Counted from the stretch's first letter, positions 41,240 to 54,026 are shown. The stretch: DNA of 64,000 nt from Halichondria panicea (GCF_963675165.1 NC_087377.1:17877018-17941017); one strand, 5' to 3'. Translations and numbers: made by a program. Notes: a model not told the origin generated them from the sequence alone.

Positions 41240-41915
41240 CTAATAATTATAAGCTTAGTTAGTTGTCCCCTTGCATTGCATACCCTATATATAGGACATG
41301 TATATATATATAATTATAGTGAGTTTGTACATAATAATATGCATACCATTCGTTTTCCTGACATTCAGTGAAAACAGGAGTTACATTATTATTGACATTG
41401 AGTGTATATAAATGCAGGTTTATCACCGTTCTTCCACAGGGACGTCCGTACCCACGATTTATGTACACATCAATAGGTTAGACTTCTTCGTCAAGTTTTC
41501 CCTGTACGATTTAGCGTGGAAGGTATCAATAAATTAGCATGTCCTCTTGTGAGGCAACCGTTCCGCAACTCAACATGATTCATTTGCCCATTTGATTTGT
41601 GCACTTATTTTTCCATAGGAACTCATTAACATCAACGAATCTTGTTTGACAAATTAATGATCTTGATCGACTCTTCGGCAACAGAGTACGACTTATAAAG
41701 CTGAGGAGTATAGTTACAGTAAATATAGTTGTTTGTTTGATAATTAATTATTATGTATCGAATGGAAAATTGCAGTGCAAGTCCTCAAGTCCTCAAGTGT
41801 GACATACATCACGCGTATGGTCTGTATATTATTTATTCTGTTTATTATATACATATAAGCAACATTAAAAACAAACCCTAATGCAAAATGGCTGCACAAG
41901 TGCATGTAAGGCATT
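41240..41915. other. No gene seen
   Basis: AT-rich sequence without recognisable coding or RNA features. Confidence 0.5.
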
Positions 41916-41919
41916 CTTA

Positions 41920-42081
41920 TCAGTTCTTGCTGGACTTCTCGATCCAGCCACACACAACAACACTTCCTTGACACTCCATTCCTTCGTCTATTAATTTTAT
42001 TGTCTCTACAATCTCTCTAAGAAAATCTTTTGCTACATCATATTCATTGTCTACTATTAATTGTTTCTCAGATTTAGTAAC
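41920..42081 (-). CDS. Intact C-terminal exon of a locally repeated unknown domain
   Basis: Reads VTKSEKQLIVDNEYDVAKDF, then LREIVETIKLIDEGME and GSVVVCGWIEKSSKN, then TGA. Related but mostly broken copies occur at about 49.0-49.4, 51.2, 54.95-55.14 and 55.2-55.46 kb. Copies further right keep an upstream segment (GRQAVAICLND) that is missing here. The domain is unknown to me, and no acceptor close to its 5' side joins it convincingly to the exon at 42101. Confidence 0.45.
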   Translation of the reverse strand, partial: VTKSEKQLIVDNEYDVAKDFLREIVETIKLIDEGMECQGSVVVCGWIEKSSKN

Positions 42082-42100
42082 GTATCTAATATCGACTCAC

Positions 42101-42956
42101 TTTCTCTTCTTTCTCAAACTTGTTGGCCATCGCTGCTGCTGTGGTTGGTGATAGAAGGTTGGTTTGAAGTAGTTGTTGAGAGTAGTTGAATGGCTGTTGA
42201 CGCTCCTGCAGAAATAAATTATTGCCGTTGAGGCAGATTGCCACTGCCTGGCGGCTCTTATGGATAACGCCAGTTCTTGAGAACGAAGGACCTTAGTAGA
42301 GACGCATGCATGCTGAGATGTACACTTCAGTTTTCAAAACAAGCAATTTTTTTAGTAATTATGACTTTGTAACTGAGACACGAAGAAGAAAGTGCTAAAT
42401 TATTGTCTACAACACATCGTCAATATAGATTGGTTGAATGATTTATATATTACTTATAGGTTGACTGTTGGCTAAGCTAGTGCATTTGTATAGTATATAA
42501 TTATAGGTTTTGGTATCTAGAACATGTGCCTTCAGTATACTTTTGGGCTGGCTGTTAAATAATGTTTCATCAACTATAGTTGAATTTATATTATAATTAT
42601 GACTAGCTTGCAAAGGTTACAGACTACAAATGGCCAAACTGGTACTATGATTATTATTATTATTTTGAGAATTCAACATAATTATGGTTATTTTAGAGAC
42701 AATCGGCATGGGAAGGAATCAGCTTAATACTTTAATATAATAGCGCCAGGAAGTAGGACATTACTTACCAGGCAGTTGCTTAGTTTGGGTTGGCTTGTAT
42801 GTTTTATGCGTTAAAGACTAATGTTGAAACAAAAAACTTCAATACTTACATAGACACTTCCGTTGGCACCTGCACCTGCACCATGACCACGACCCCCTCG
42901 ACCTTGCTGTGGAGCAGGAGACAGGTATTCCTCGTCACTAGTAGTAAGTACTATTA
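42101..42956 (-). CDS. Two exons of an unrecognised RGG-containing protein
   Basis: Exon 42850-42956 (IVLTTSDEEYLSPAPQQ, then GRGGRGHGAGAGANGSVY) splices in phase 0 to exon 42101-42205 (ERQQPFNYSQQLLQTNLLSP, TTAAAMANKFEKEEK). Both have GTAAGT or GTGAGT donors. The Gly/Arg segment resembles RGG RNA-binding tails, but it is too short for a family call. The upstream exon is not certain; a Glu/Pro-rich stretch at 43027-43084 (EYESAESLPPPDPVQQF, stop) is a candidate relative. Confidence 0.4.
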
Positions 42957-43039
42957 CTGGAATCAGCCTCCACTAGGAAAAGATTCAGTGTCAGTTAAAG
43001 TGAGATGGAGACAGGAAGTGCTTTAAAACTGTTGCACAG

Positions 43040-43560
43040 GATCAGGCGGAGGAAGTGATTCTGCTGATTCATACTCAGCTGGAGCAATAATAATTATTAG
43101 AGTATCCCATGCATAATAGTACTGGTTGAACCTGAGTTGCTCTGCAGCACACTGGGATCGGGAATAGAGAAATGAGTTGAGTGCTTCTCTTTGGTACTGC
43201 ATTGTCGGTCCCTCCGTTTGTCTGTCTGTACCTCCAATTTTTTCCCTTTTATCAGCCGAACCATTTTATACTTTGGAATGGTAGCACTGATGACGATGAG
43301 CTCCACCAGTTCCCTGATTGGAGCCGTTGCCTCACTGTTGTAGCCTTGCCACCTCTTGGCATCTTCTCATAAAACGAGCATATACTATATAATAATAGTC
43401 TCTTAATTGTCTGTATCTCCATGCCCTCCACTGTGGTAGCACTGATGACTATGAGCTCCAACATTTCCCTGATTGGAGCCGTTGCCTCACTGTAGCCTTG
43501 CCGCCTCTTGGCATCTTCTCATAAAACGAGCACATACTATAATTATAATAATAGGGTTTG
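43040..43560 (-). repeat. Tandem duplicate of an exon-like segment
   Basis: Two copies of GAGGCAACGGCTCCAATCAG with flanks (43250-43360 and 43430-43520 on the plus strand) code SEATAPIRELVELIVISAT and SEATAPIREMLELIVISATT on the minus strand. The right copy continues VEGMEIQTIKRL. Related EGMxI text recurs around 50.55 and 53.43 kb. Confidence 0.55.
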
Positions 43561-44599
43561 AGCTTGAAGATGCTTGTATATTTGTTCAAGATAATTAGCA
43601 ATAGCTGCACTTGGACGATTGGTCTTAGGTTCATTGGCATAAGATATAATCTTCGCTGACTACTAGTTTTGTTGACCTACTATATCAGATTTGGTGAGAT
43701 TACCTAGTGTACTCAGGTTACTGCACACAGTCATACCTCTTATATTAATTCCTGGATTTCATTGTCCAACTGGTTCAACCATGCATTTTATTGCATGTCC
43801 ATTCTTTCTTGTATTATCCTCACGACCTCTACCTTCGTAATGTCCTTTGACACATTTATTATTACCGTAATTGACTGTGTGATATCATTAAGGCATAGTG
43901 CCACTTTATCATAACTCGTCATTAAAGCATAAGTTCATAAGTTCAAAAATAACAAAGCACGTAGTTACACAGAGCAAAAGATGTAGCTATATATACATGT
44001 ATACGATGTTAGTGGACAATAACTAAAATACCAGAGATGACTTCAAATGAGGTTGAGCTGAAATTGTATCCAGTCGATTCCCCTCTGATTATGCATGTGT
44101 ACCTCCCTGGTGCCTTCGCATACATAATTGGATGTATGTCCATCACCATATACATGCAAAAAAATTCTTGGACAAAAAATGTAACAATTAACATGGTAGA
44201 AGAGCAAATTACTTCTTCTTTCTCAAAATAATGCATTGCTGAGGTATATGTCGTTCAGTGATCATCTCACATGCAAGGAAGACGGACAAAAAATGTAACT
44301 GCTTTGCGGCCGTGGGTAGGAAACTCACCATAATTATTTTTACTTTCACAAACTGAAACTAATTATCGAAATTATAACTAGTGCTCTCGTAGTGTAGCAC
44401 GGTTAGTACCATGATTGCCCTCCCCCAGAGCTGTTTTTCTATGGACAAAGACCACAAAGCTATCAATCAGGTCCACTCACTACCTTTGTGTTCTGCCGTT
44501 TATCCTTTCTTCCATGACATCGGAACCTTCTACCGTATAGCGGGGGTAATTTTCTGCTCCCAATAGGAACACCTATGCTCGGAGATTGCCAGGGGTGGT

Positions 44600-44720
44600 A
44601 GTTCTAACTATCTTCATTGAGAAGGGATACCAATGAGAGCACATGTTGGTTCATTTTGCAAACCTTGTCGGCCTTTGCCCTGCTGTGGTCTCTGTCTCCA
44701 CGTTTTAATTATAGCTATAA
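44600..44720 (-). pseudogene. Exon-like fragment (RPQQGKGRQG...)
   Basis: Minus strand reads WRQRPQQGKGRQGLQNEPTC and ALIGIPSQ, then stop. In another frame SLVSLLNEDS is followed downstream by YHPWQSPSIGVPIGS, which parallels LDEDGENHNPWQSKIMGVPPG at 49770-49860. I read these as two decayed copies of one exon. Confidence 0.3.
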
Positions 44721-45598
44721 AGAGAGATACAATTAAATACGTGAATATAATGTGATAAGTCAGAGTCTGGAGTTTCTCCACCAGGGTACATTCAAAATCG
44801 GACGTGGTAGGATGTATGATAGGGTACGATAAGGTAGGATGGCTGAACAATCCAGTGTAGGGTTGTGGTAGGATGGGGTAGCAATGTTAACGTCCTAACA
44901 ACTTGCGTGCCACCACTCATGCATGTGTTGCTATATAGCCTCGAGTATAAAATACATTTTTGACGGTCTGGGATCAAAGCTGAATAAACACCCACACATT
45001 GTGTAGTTATAGTGGTTTGTTCTAATTGTATTCCAACCTTCCCCTTTTCATCCGAGCCCTTCCTTATAGATGAAAAAGGGAGTGGTTTCAAGTCAATGCA
45101 AATATATATGAGAGTGTCATTGTAAAACTAACAAAGCTTATTTTGCCATGCAGCGTTATTTGTATGTAGAACTTCTCATTTGTATGTAGAACTTTCATCG
45201 TATGTATATAGAACTTCACCATGCAAATAAGTATCATTTATATATACTATATACAATTTAAGAATGAAATTTAAGAATGTATGAGAAGTGTTGCATGGGT
45301 GACAGTCGGTCGGTTTCTACGACGCAAATGCAGACGTTAGTGAAAGCATCTAATAGGAAGAGAACAAAGATTAATTATTTTTAGGTCACACAAAAACGTT
45401 GTCTATAACCATACCTTTAAACAGAGAGAATACAGGTGAAAACGATGCCATTTTTTTCTGTGTTTATATTCGCAGCTCGATTTTAAAATAGCCACGAATG
45501 AGTCCTCCTCCCTTAAGCATTTCTTTAAGGAGTAGCACTTGAACTACAAAAAAATTATGCAGTTGATTGAAGTGATTCAAATTAAAGATCGATCACTG

Positions 45599-47077
45599 CT
45601 ATCCTTCATTGAGAGGACAAGAGATGTCAAGGAGGTGATTCGGAGAGATGCTTTTCTTTGTCTTGCTGAGAAATGCAGATATCTTGGACTGTGGTTTTGA
45701 CCTGCATCCAGGCAAGGGACACCACTTCTTGCATCTCCTAGGTGTTGGTTTGTTCTCCTTCTCAAGGATGATGACGACCCTCTGCTTCCTCTTCCTGGTG
45801 GGTGTTTCCTGCAATCATAATAGCATGTGTAATCTATAATCATACATACCATCTCATCCTCCGAGGATCCATCCCCCTCAATGAATGAGGGTCTCTGCGC
45901 TGATGTGTGTTTAGTCTGCAAGGTAATTGTTATTCAACAATGAGGCGGAACAATAATTATGTACTAGCCTTTAATTGTAAGACCGCCAAGTGTGTTTACA
46001 TCGTATTCACATAACTTCCATTACCTTGATTTCCCGAGATTTTGCGCTGGCCTTCTAAAAAATTGTTTTGTTTTTTTCTTTTTATAAATTAAAAATGTTA
46101 CTGTCACCATTAAGGCATACTTGGCATATCTTTGTGTGGTGGGCTCTCGTATGTGAGGAGCAATTGGACATGTTGCCTTGCGGCCGTGATGTGAACAAGC
46201 ATACTATAATGATAGTTTCTTAATTGTCTGTACCTCCATAAATATACCAGTTTAAATAAATATACCAGTTCAGTAATAAAAAATATATATACCAGCTTCA
46301 GGAGAAGCAGTGTGTGTTGTGTGGAGTGAGCCGCTGTGTGGTGTGTATTGTGTGGAGTGAGCCGCTGTGTGGTGTGGAGTGGTGTAACTATCCTTCAGAT
46401 AACATACATTAATTTTTTTAGCTTTGAGAATATCACACACCGCAGACAGTGGCAATATCCTTGCCCAGTCACGTACTGTTTGAATGAATGGCACAATAGG
46501 GTCATCCACATCACCAGGGCCCGCCACATCATTAGGGTCATCCACACCACCAGGGCCCGCCACATCATCAGGGTCATCCACATCATCAGGGTCATCCACA
46601 TCACCAGGGCCCGCCACATCATCAGGGTCATCCACAGGGTCATCCACACCACCAGGGCCCGCCACATCATCAGGGTCATCCACACCATCAGGGTCATCCA
46701 CACCATCAGGGTCATCCACACCACCAGGGCCCGCCGCATCATCAGGGTCATCCACAGCACCAGGGCCCGCCGCATCATCAGGGTCATCCACACCACCAGG
46801 GCCCGCCACATCATCAGGGTCATCCACACCACCAGGGCCCGCCGCATCATCAGGGTCATCCACACCACCAGGGCCCGCCGCATCATCAGGGTCATCCACA
46901 TCATCAGGGTCATCCACACCACCAGGGCCCGCCACATCATCAGGGTCATCCACACCACCAGGGCCCGCCACATCATCGGGGTCATCCACACCACCAGGGC
47001 CCGCCACATCATCAGGGTCATCCACACCACCAGGGCCCGCCACATCATCAGGGTCATCCACAGCACACACACAGGCA
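45599..47077 (-). CDS. Acidic-repeat protein with Cys-rich C-terminus (unrecognised)
   Basis: Three exons in phase: 46477-47077 (about 200 codons, acceptor inferred), 45850-45915 and 45599-45808 (TAG). The first is almost all 11-residue repeats VDDPDDVAGPG(G/A/D), ending VDDPIVPFIQT before a GTACGT donor. The second reads TKHTSAQRPSFIEGDGSSED. The last is basic, with a Cys cluster C-K-K-W-C-P-L-P-G-C followed by RSKPQSKISAFLSKTKK, reminiscent of short zinc-knuckle motifs. Upstream exons are uncertain; no family recognised. An acidic repeat next to a basic Cys-rich tail suggests a nuclear protein, which is inference. Confidence 0.5.
46495..47060. repeat. 33-bp coding minisatellite
   Basis: About 17 units based on GGGTCATCCACACCACCAGG with GCCCGCCACATCATCA, some shortened to 15 bp. 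No stop in several frames on either strand. I favour the minus frame because it alone ends in a non-repeat stretch with a strong in-phase donor. Confidence 0.9.
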
Positions 47078-47210
47078 CTGGTTATGCTAGTGAAATCTCA
47101 CTACGAAATGGCCAAATCGTCAAACTCTCCTCTCATCAAGCAGACAAAAACTGACCAGTAGGTACTCATTTAACTAACAAGCATACTATAATAGTCTCTT
47201 ATCTTAATAG

Positions 47211-47400
47211 TCACAACGAACCTTGGGTTGGTGAGTACGCGTACAATTGATAATGGTCGGGCCAATTGATAGCCACAGGCTGATTGTACACTCTCATCCC
47301 CTCTGGTATGTCTTTGCATCTTGTCCAGTTGAAGGTGATGGCAGTAGGAACAGTTGGTTGTGGTGTGGTCGACTTGTGTGGTAGCAATGCGTTTCCAGTG
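47211..47400 (-). CDS. Exon-like open frame ending in a stop
   Basis: From a possible acceptor at 47401 the minus strand reads TGNALLPHKSTTPQPTVPTA, then ITFNWTRCKDIPEGMRVYNQ and PVAINWPDHYQLYAYSPTQG, stop. Composition is protein-like, but the frame upstream of the acceptor stops and no partner exon is evident. Could be the last exon of a decayed gene. Confidence 0.3.
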
Positions 47401-47842
47401 CTGGAATCGATTGGTTGTGTGGTTTTGTTTGTGCGTCACTGGTAGACCAGGACACACACAGACAAGAATATGGCAGAACTCTTAGAGTAGGCTCAGACGT
47501 TTACGACAGCTCCATTTTATACATACGTAGTTTTGTTGAGACTAATTACTATAATTATTAATTAGAGTGAGGTCGTTTGGCTTCCTGCGTCTATTTGCCT
47601 GTGGTTGACAACTTTCTATATCTCACATTTACTTGATTAATGTTAGTATAATGTAGCAGCAGCGGTGAATGTTTCTAAACGTCTATACCTCGTAGTCCAT
47701 GTTACCTGGCTTCGAGGTCTCATGACGTCGGGACTATGGATAATTTGGATTACACTTTTCGCATTGTTGATACCTCTTCAATATTATGATTGGGTAAATA
47801 CACTATTATAAATTACGCATAAAGTATTAATAATCACTTGTA

Positions 47843-48115
47843 TGGAGCCCGCCACACCACCTGCACCTGAGAGGCCAGAGCCGGGTCAGCCTCACCACTG
47901 GAGCCTGCCACACCACCTGCACCTGAGAGGCCAGAGCCAGGGTCAGCCTCACCACTGGAGCCTGCCACACCACCTGCACCTGAGAGGCCAGAGCCAGGGT
48001 CAGCCTCACCACTGGAGCCTGCCACACCACCTGCACCTGAGAGGCCAGAGCCGGGTCAGCCTCACCACTGGAGCCTGCCACACCACCTGCACCTGAGATG
48101 CCAGAGTCAGGGTCA
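47843..48115. repeat. 57-bp minisatellite, about five copies
   Basis: Unit GAGCCTGCCACACCACCTGC + ACCTGAGAGGCCAGAGCCAG + GGTCAGCCTCACCACTG. The minus strand reads SGEADPGSGLSGAGGVAGS per unit. It is followed on the minus strand's 5' side by a TTGCCGTTGCCGGGTGGA block that recurs at 49.77 kb, so it probably lay inside a copy of the same repeated gene. Confidence 0.85.
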
Positions 48116-48999
48116 GCCTTGAATGAATTTGCCGTTGCCGGGTGGAGTACCACAGCTGAATATAGTTGCATAGGCACATTAAGTGGTACGTGCATGCATG
48201 CATTGTCAGAGTCAAGTTTTGTATTGCCCGCCCGAAAGACTGTGTGCCTGCGAGACGGTATCTCCCCCTTATTTAAAGTGTTCCCATGCAGAGGTAGCGA
48301 TAGAGAGTATAACTAATTACCACTAAAACTAATTTGTTTAAACAGGGAGTTAAACTGTACCACATGCAGAGTTCGTATTGAATTTGTCCAGTAAACACAC
48401 TAAGTGGATCCAGAATTCTTCTCAGTGCTTCACCACTGGAATCTCCAGTGCTTTTCCAGACTTTTAGAACTTCATCGAGATTATTGCACTCCTGAAATGC
48501 AGTGCTGGCATTCTCAGTAATAGCTGTGCATACGATATCAGCCAGTCGAGGATTCTTGTTCCAACAAGTTGCAAGGGCCGAGATGAATTGATCAGACAGT
48601 TAGTGATTGCCGCCACTGCCTTGGACAATGTCCTTCAACAGCCGGCAATACCTTGGAGTTTAGTGACCTGGAGTTGTTCACTGCGCACAGTGGGACAGCA
48701 ATAACCAGTTAATATAATAGTACTTACTCAGCCTCTGGAGGGCACTCACCTGCTCCTGGTAGGGTACGTCTCAAGGTGGCATTTATTATACCTGTTTGGC
48801 CGATTGACAACTCAGCGGTCCTCACAGCCTGTTCTTTTTATTTAATGGCCGGCAATACTTCCGAGCTGAACATATTCTGGATCCATAATTTCGTCCTTGG
48901 CCTTGTCTTGCTCTATCCGTTGTTCAATGGCTGACAATAGTTCAAAGTTCAGGACCTGGATCCAGTTGTTACCTCTCACAAAATCTTCTACATTTAGTT

Positions 49000-49410
49000 C
49001 TTATCTACGATTAATTGTTTCTCTGGTTTAGTAACATAACTCATGTCGTTGAGGCAGATTGCCACCCTTGTACGAAATACCAGTCCTCATGGAATGAATA
49101 ATTACAATAATTATACCTCTTATCAGTTCCTGCTGAACTTCTCGGTCCAGCCACACACAGCCACACTTTCTTGAGACTCCATTTCTACGTCTATTAATTT
49201 TATCTTCATTACAATCTACTCTAAGAAAATCTTTTGCTACATTTATACTACCATATTATTCCTTGTCTACTATTAATTGTTTCTCAGATTTAGTTGTTTG
49301 TGTGATATCATTAAGGCAGATTGCCACTGCCTGGCGGCCTTTGTGAGTGATAATTATGGAGGCCCTTGTCTTCACCAGTGATGTCACACTCTCACGTCAC
49401 ATGTTTGAAT
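49000..49410 (-). pseudogene. Broken copy of the repeated AICLND/KDFLR domain
   Basis: Minus strand reads VTSLVKTRASIIITHKGRQA and VAICLNDITQTTKSEKQLIV, then DKE and a stop, then YGSINVAKDFLRV. A frameshift precedes CGCVWLDREVQQELIR. Compare 41920 and 55200. Confidence 0.5.
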
Positions 49411-49640
49411 CAAGCATTCTTGTATAATGTATATAGGATATATTATTTTATTCAATCAAAATTAATATGCTGATCTCTTGACACCTATTGCAGTCCTCGC
49501 CTCCTCCCCTCATTAATAGAGAGAGCTGCGAATTGCTTTTACTTTCATAATAATAATAACCTTTTACTTTCGAAGTTTGCATCTTCCGCTTCAGCAACAG
49601 TTTTTGCCAATTTTATGTAAGTGTAGGTGCATGCACTCAC

Positions 49641-49723
49641 ATTGGAAGGTTGTCGAACCGGTTGTTGAGAGCTGCTTTCTGTCTTATAACAGCTTTCCTA
49701 GCTCCTGTTATCTTACCTTCCAG
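49641..49723 (-). CDS. Coiled-coil-like exon (LEGKITGARKA...)
   Basis: CAG acceptor, then LEGKITGARKAVIRQKAALN and NRFDNLP, then a GTGAGT donor in phase 2. The second half (QKAALNNRFD) recurs out of context at 50354-50385. Helical, charged; gene unknown. Confidence 0.35.
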
Positions 49724-50069
49724 CTGAGTGCATATTGATTGTCATTTTATGGCCAATTAATTTTAAAGTTGCCGTTGCCGGGTGGAACACCCATGATCTT
49801 GGATTGCCAGGGGTTATGGTTCTCCCCATCTTCATCGAGTACAAGCACATGTAATATATCCATGGGTGTTATAATTTTAAGTTAAATCATGGACTTGCAT
49901 GGAATTGTGACTGATCTGAGCTAGCCAGAGAAAGACCTCTCTCTGTGTGTGATGTGCTCTCTATAGGTGAATGAAAAAGTACGTCGTAACACTCCATAAC
50001 AACGACTCTTCCTCTTTTACTAGGGGGTGATTACATAAATCCACGACTCTTCCTCTTGGATGGACTCAC

Positions 50070-50156
50070 TGATGACGACGAGTGGGGAAAGTTTGTCAAT
50101 AATCTTGTCTTTGGTCTCGTCCTGCTGCTGCTTTACCTCCACAGCTTTGTCCACGG
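50070..50156 (-). CDS. Coiled-coil-like exon (VDKAVEVKQQQ...)
   Basis: TACAG acceptor, phase-1 start, VDKAVEVKQQQDETKDKIID and KLSPLVVI, then GTGAGT. A related end (CTCGTCCTCATCAGTAAGTC) appears at 52.72 kb. Gene unknown. Confidence 0.35.
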
Positions 50157-50999
50157 CTGTACACAATACACACATACAGCTGTAACGTATATACGAGTGC
50201 TTCAAGCTACACATTCAATAATTATAGAGTGTTATAATATGTTGTTGACTTGAATGCATAACTTACAATTGACAGTTTCATTTGTAGACTTGATATTGCT
50301 AGGTCAGCGCACGAAGAGGAGATGGCGACCATCAAGCTATTAGAAGATAGGATGTTTGCTGTCGAACCGGTTGTTGAGAGCTGCTTTCTGACATTCCTGC
50401 GTAGTGTGCCGGTGGTCTTTTCGGGATAGGGATGGTGTTGCCATCTCTTTATTGTTTCGTGCTGACTGTTATTACCTTTTCCTTTTGACCTTATATCGGC
50501 CGGTCTCAGCATTATATAATTATAATTAAAAACAACTCATCCATGCCCTCTACCCTGGAGTATATCGTCTGAGGTGGATTATCCATATCAATCTTTGTGT
50601 CTCTAGCGTCCACAGCGCACCATATTATCATTTATAATTTTTTTTGTTAATTTTATATTAATGTCACGCACTAAGGCAGATTGCCACTGCCTTGGCGGCC
50701 CTTGTACGAAATACAAGTCCTCAGAACCTGCATAACTTAATTACTTGTTTTCCCTGAGATTTTGCACTGGCTTTTTAAATTTGATTTTTCCTCTTATGGT
50801 ACTGTCACCATTAAGGCATATTGCCTTGTGGCCGTGGTGTGAAACAAGCATACTATAATAAACGAGCGTGTGCAACAAACCATATAGTGGGTAATTAGCG
50901 AAAATATTAATATATATAGCTTAATATCACACACCGTCTTGGGTCCATCTCCGGGCCGGGTTTGTTTATAAAAGAGCAGATTCACAGAGGCTTACTTTG

Positions 51000-51300
51000 T
51001 TTTCAAAATTGGCATTGTGGGTGGAGCTAAATCTGCACATAGGGGAGGGGCTGCAATTAATATATGTGGGTCTACTCTTAGAGACTCCATTCTTTTGTCT
51101 TGTAATCTTGACATCACTGCATGTATTCTACCTTCCGGTGGACGCAGAAAACATGCTGCAGTTGTGGCGGGGCCATAGGCATTCTGAAGGAGGAGAAGAG
51201 CGATTCTTGAGATTCCGTTTCTTCTTTTATTAATTGTAACCTTGTTACAATCTCCTTTCATGAAATCTTTGCTCACATTGATACTACCGTAGTTATTGTC
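51000..51300 (-). pseudogene. Further copy of the NNYGSINV/KDF segment with a new tail
   Basis: Minus strand: DNNYGSINVSKDFMKGDCNK then VTINKRRNGISRIALLLLQN and a basic stretch down to ILKTK. It parallels 49.2 kb in its first part. Confidence 0.35.
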
Positions 51301-51725
51301 TAACCCTAACCCATTGTATAGAGCTAGCTACAGTATAACACAGTTCACACTTAGTAAACCATTCGGTTCTTTTGGTGGTTTCATGTCCTTCACCAAAAAT
51401 ATTGAGTTGCTCAGCGTAGCATATGCATAGCCATGATGCTTGTACCAGTTACTGGGTTACCATAGAACCACAGTACGTGTTGACCTTTTCTTACACCTCT
51501 GGTCTCTCTGCCTACTCACTTGGGCTGATTCAACACCTTTATATCCTACCTATTGAGAGTCCTTGTTGGCATGGTGGGACCTACAAGACGATGCCAGAGT
51601 AGTAGGGCGACATATGCATCCAGCTGTGTACGTCGGGACAATCCCTTCGCCATAACTCTAATCGAAACTTAAGCTCTGTATAGTTAAGCAGACACGTACA
51701 TGTATGTACACATTGTTGCTCTCAC

Positions 51726-51852
51726 CCGGGCCTGTTCTTCCAACCTCAGCAGTATCTCAGGATCTGCCCTGAAGGTGTCATCGTAGTCCAGACCAAGAGA
51801 GGCCACATCGGGTAGCACTACCGCTAGGCGTCGCAGCTGATCATTAGCAGCA
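51726..51852 (-). CDS. Coiled-coil-like exon (RADPEILLRLEEQAR)
   Basis: GCAG acceptor, 42 codons AANDQLRRLAVVLPDVASLG, LDYDDTFRADPEILLRLEEQ, AR, then GTGAGA. A second copy at about 54745-54880 keeps ADPEILKRLEEQAKTLR and the donor but has lost the frame upstream. The downstream intron is also duplicated (51.62 and 54.64 kb). Confidence 0.4.
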
Positions 51853-52049
51853 CTGCATGAAATACATGCTTACCTTCTGGTTTGCCCAGCTGTGTTTGGT
51901 GGCATGTTTCGATGCACATACATACGTATTGCATCGATACTATCCAAGAACAGTAACTTAACTTCCAATACTGTTCTGACTAACCTCTTTTGAAGGTGTT
52001 CAACCACCTCTGTGTGCGTGTGTGGGAGGGGCAAGGAATATATCCTGCC

Positions 52050-53830
52050 GTGCTGACTGTTGTTTCCTTTTGTCCTTATCGGCCGGTCTCAATGCACATA
52101 TATAATTGTATACCATGCCCCCTTATAGTGTATCATCTATTCTAGACAGCAAGAACTGTGGTGGAGTGGATGCTCGCATAGCACACATTTTCTTTTCTTT
52201 TACGATCGTCGGCCATTATTATCCAGTAGCTATGTAGCTGTACATCAATATGACACACAGACTCACCCATACCTTCTCTGTGGTATAAAGGGTGCTCTCC
52301 TCCCTGTTTACATCAATTCTTGCTTTTGTTTGTTGTGTGATCACGGGACAATCCCTTCGTACAAATCTTTACGTAATCTAATCGAAACTTAAGGCTGGTG
52401 GTTTCAGTGCCGGCAATTTGCTTGCCCATGCACGAATCATCTCAGCAAGTTCACTGCCAACAACATTAGCAGGGCCTGCCACACAATCTACATAGTATTA
52501 ATTCCAGTTGGACCTCATCGCCATTGGTCCAGCCAAATTACTACACATTTTCTTGATTGTCCATTTTTTGTTTTTGTTTTTGAGTTGTTTACTGCGCACA
52601 GGAGGACAGTAAAGCCAGTTAATATAATAGCTATTACTTACTGTTCTGCCTTCATCAGCCTCAGCTGCTCCCGGAGCACATGTAGAATGGATAGGAGTGG
52701 TGGTGAGGTATGGTGTGGATGGACTTACTGATGAGGACGAGCTAGTTATGTGGTTAATAGCTCTGTTTATGTAACAGAAGCCATATGCACACGCACTTTC
52801 TGGTGACATAATTTTTTCCCCTTATAATTTTAGTATCATCGATCACTTAAAAATCCATTGCTACATTTACACTGCACCGTAATCTATAAATTGTTTCTGC
52901 GATTTTGTTACCACATCCGTCCGAGGTTTTGCCGCCTTCACCTTTTTCTTTACAACATGCACGCCTCCGGAGGGTATGACGATGGTCGGTTTAACAGTCC
53001 TTGCGACACCACCATTGGTGGACGCAAATACATAATAATCTAAATAATTGTTCTGTGCTTTTGTAACTATATATATTCCTCAGGCAGATCGCCACACTCG
53101 TTCTCTGATGGAATGGAGGGGCTGCCGAAATTGTTCAAAAATTTCTAAGCAAGCATTAAGACATGAACTCGTGTATCATTATAATTATAACATACTATGC
53201 ATGATTTACAAATGTACAGCCTCCGTCCTCGGTTGTTACTGTGGAGGATGAGCAAACACACACTAAGAGCCTCTTTGGCAGACACGGTTGTACCTTTTGA
53301 TTGGCGTTTGTTTATTGTATCTGTTTGGCAGATTGACGACTCAGTGTTCAAAAGATATTTGGATTGTAAAGACACCAAGATTTTAAGAAGAAGATATGGA
53401 TAATCCACCTTGTCTAGAGCAGACGATATACTCTAGGGTAGAGGGTATGGATGAGGTGTTCACAATAGCCTGCTCTATCCGTTGTTCAATGGCCGACAAT
53501 AGTTCAGTAGTAATATCAAGTCTACAAATGAAACTGAGATATATAATTTATTGTAGCGCTTTGCCATCTCCTCCTTGTTGTTTCGTGCTGACTGTTGTTA
53601 CCTTTTCCTTTTGACCTTATCGGCCGATCTCAGCATTATATAATCATAATTAAAAACAACTCATCCATGCCCTCTATCCTGGAGTATATAGTCTGAGGTG
53701 GATTATCCATTGTCTCTAGCGTCCACAGCGCACCATATTATCATTTATAATTTTTTTTTGTTAATTTTATATTAATGTCACGCACTAAGGCAGATTGCCA
53801 CTGACGTGAGAGTGTGTGACAATCCTCGCC
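52050..53830. repeat. Repeated mosaic segments
   Basis: Blocks such as TTTTGACCTTATCGGCC with GTGCTGACTGTTGTTACCTT recur at 50.46, 52.05 and 53.59 kb. AGGCAGATTGCCACTG recurs at 42.23, 49.31, 50.68, 53.79 and 55.34 kb. The order differs between copies, so the region looks like repeated duplication and rearrangement. Confidence 0.6.
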
Positions 53831-54026
53831 TCCACTCATTAATAGAGAGAGCTGCGGATTGATCATTGTTTTTACTTTAAAAAAAATTATTATCTTTTAC
53901 TTTCGAATTTTATTTTTACTTTCGAAATTATAACTAGTGCTCTTGTAGTGTGTAGCACACAGTCAGCCAGCACGGTTGTTGCCCCCCGGAGCTGTTTTTT
54001 TATGGACGAAGACCACGCTATCTAGG

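Noticed and set aside
46336-47161. Plus-strand frame GSSTPPGPATS as a gene
   Set aside because: Lacks an in-phase partner exon; the minus frame ends in non-repeat coding sequence and a GTACGT donor that fits the next exon's phase. Kept only as an alternative.
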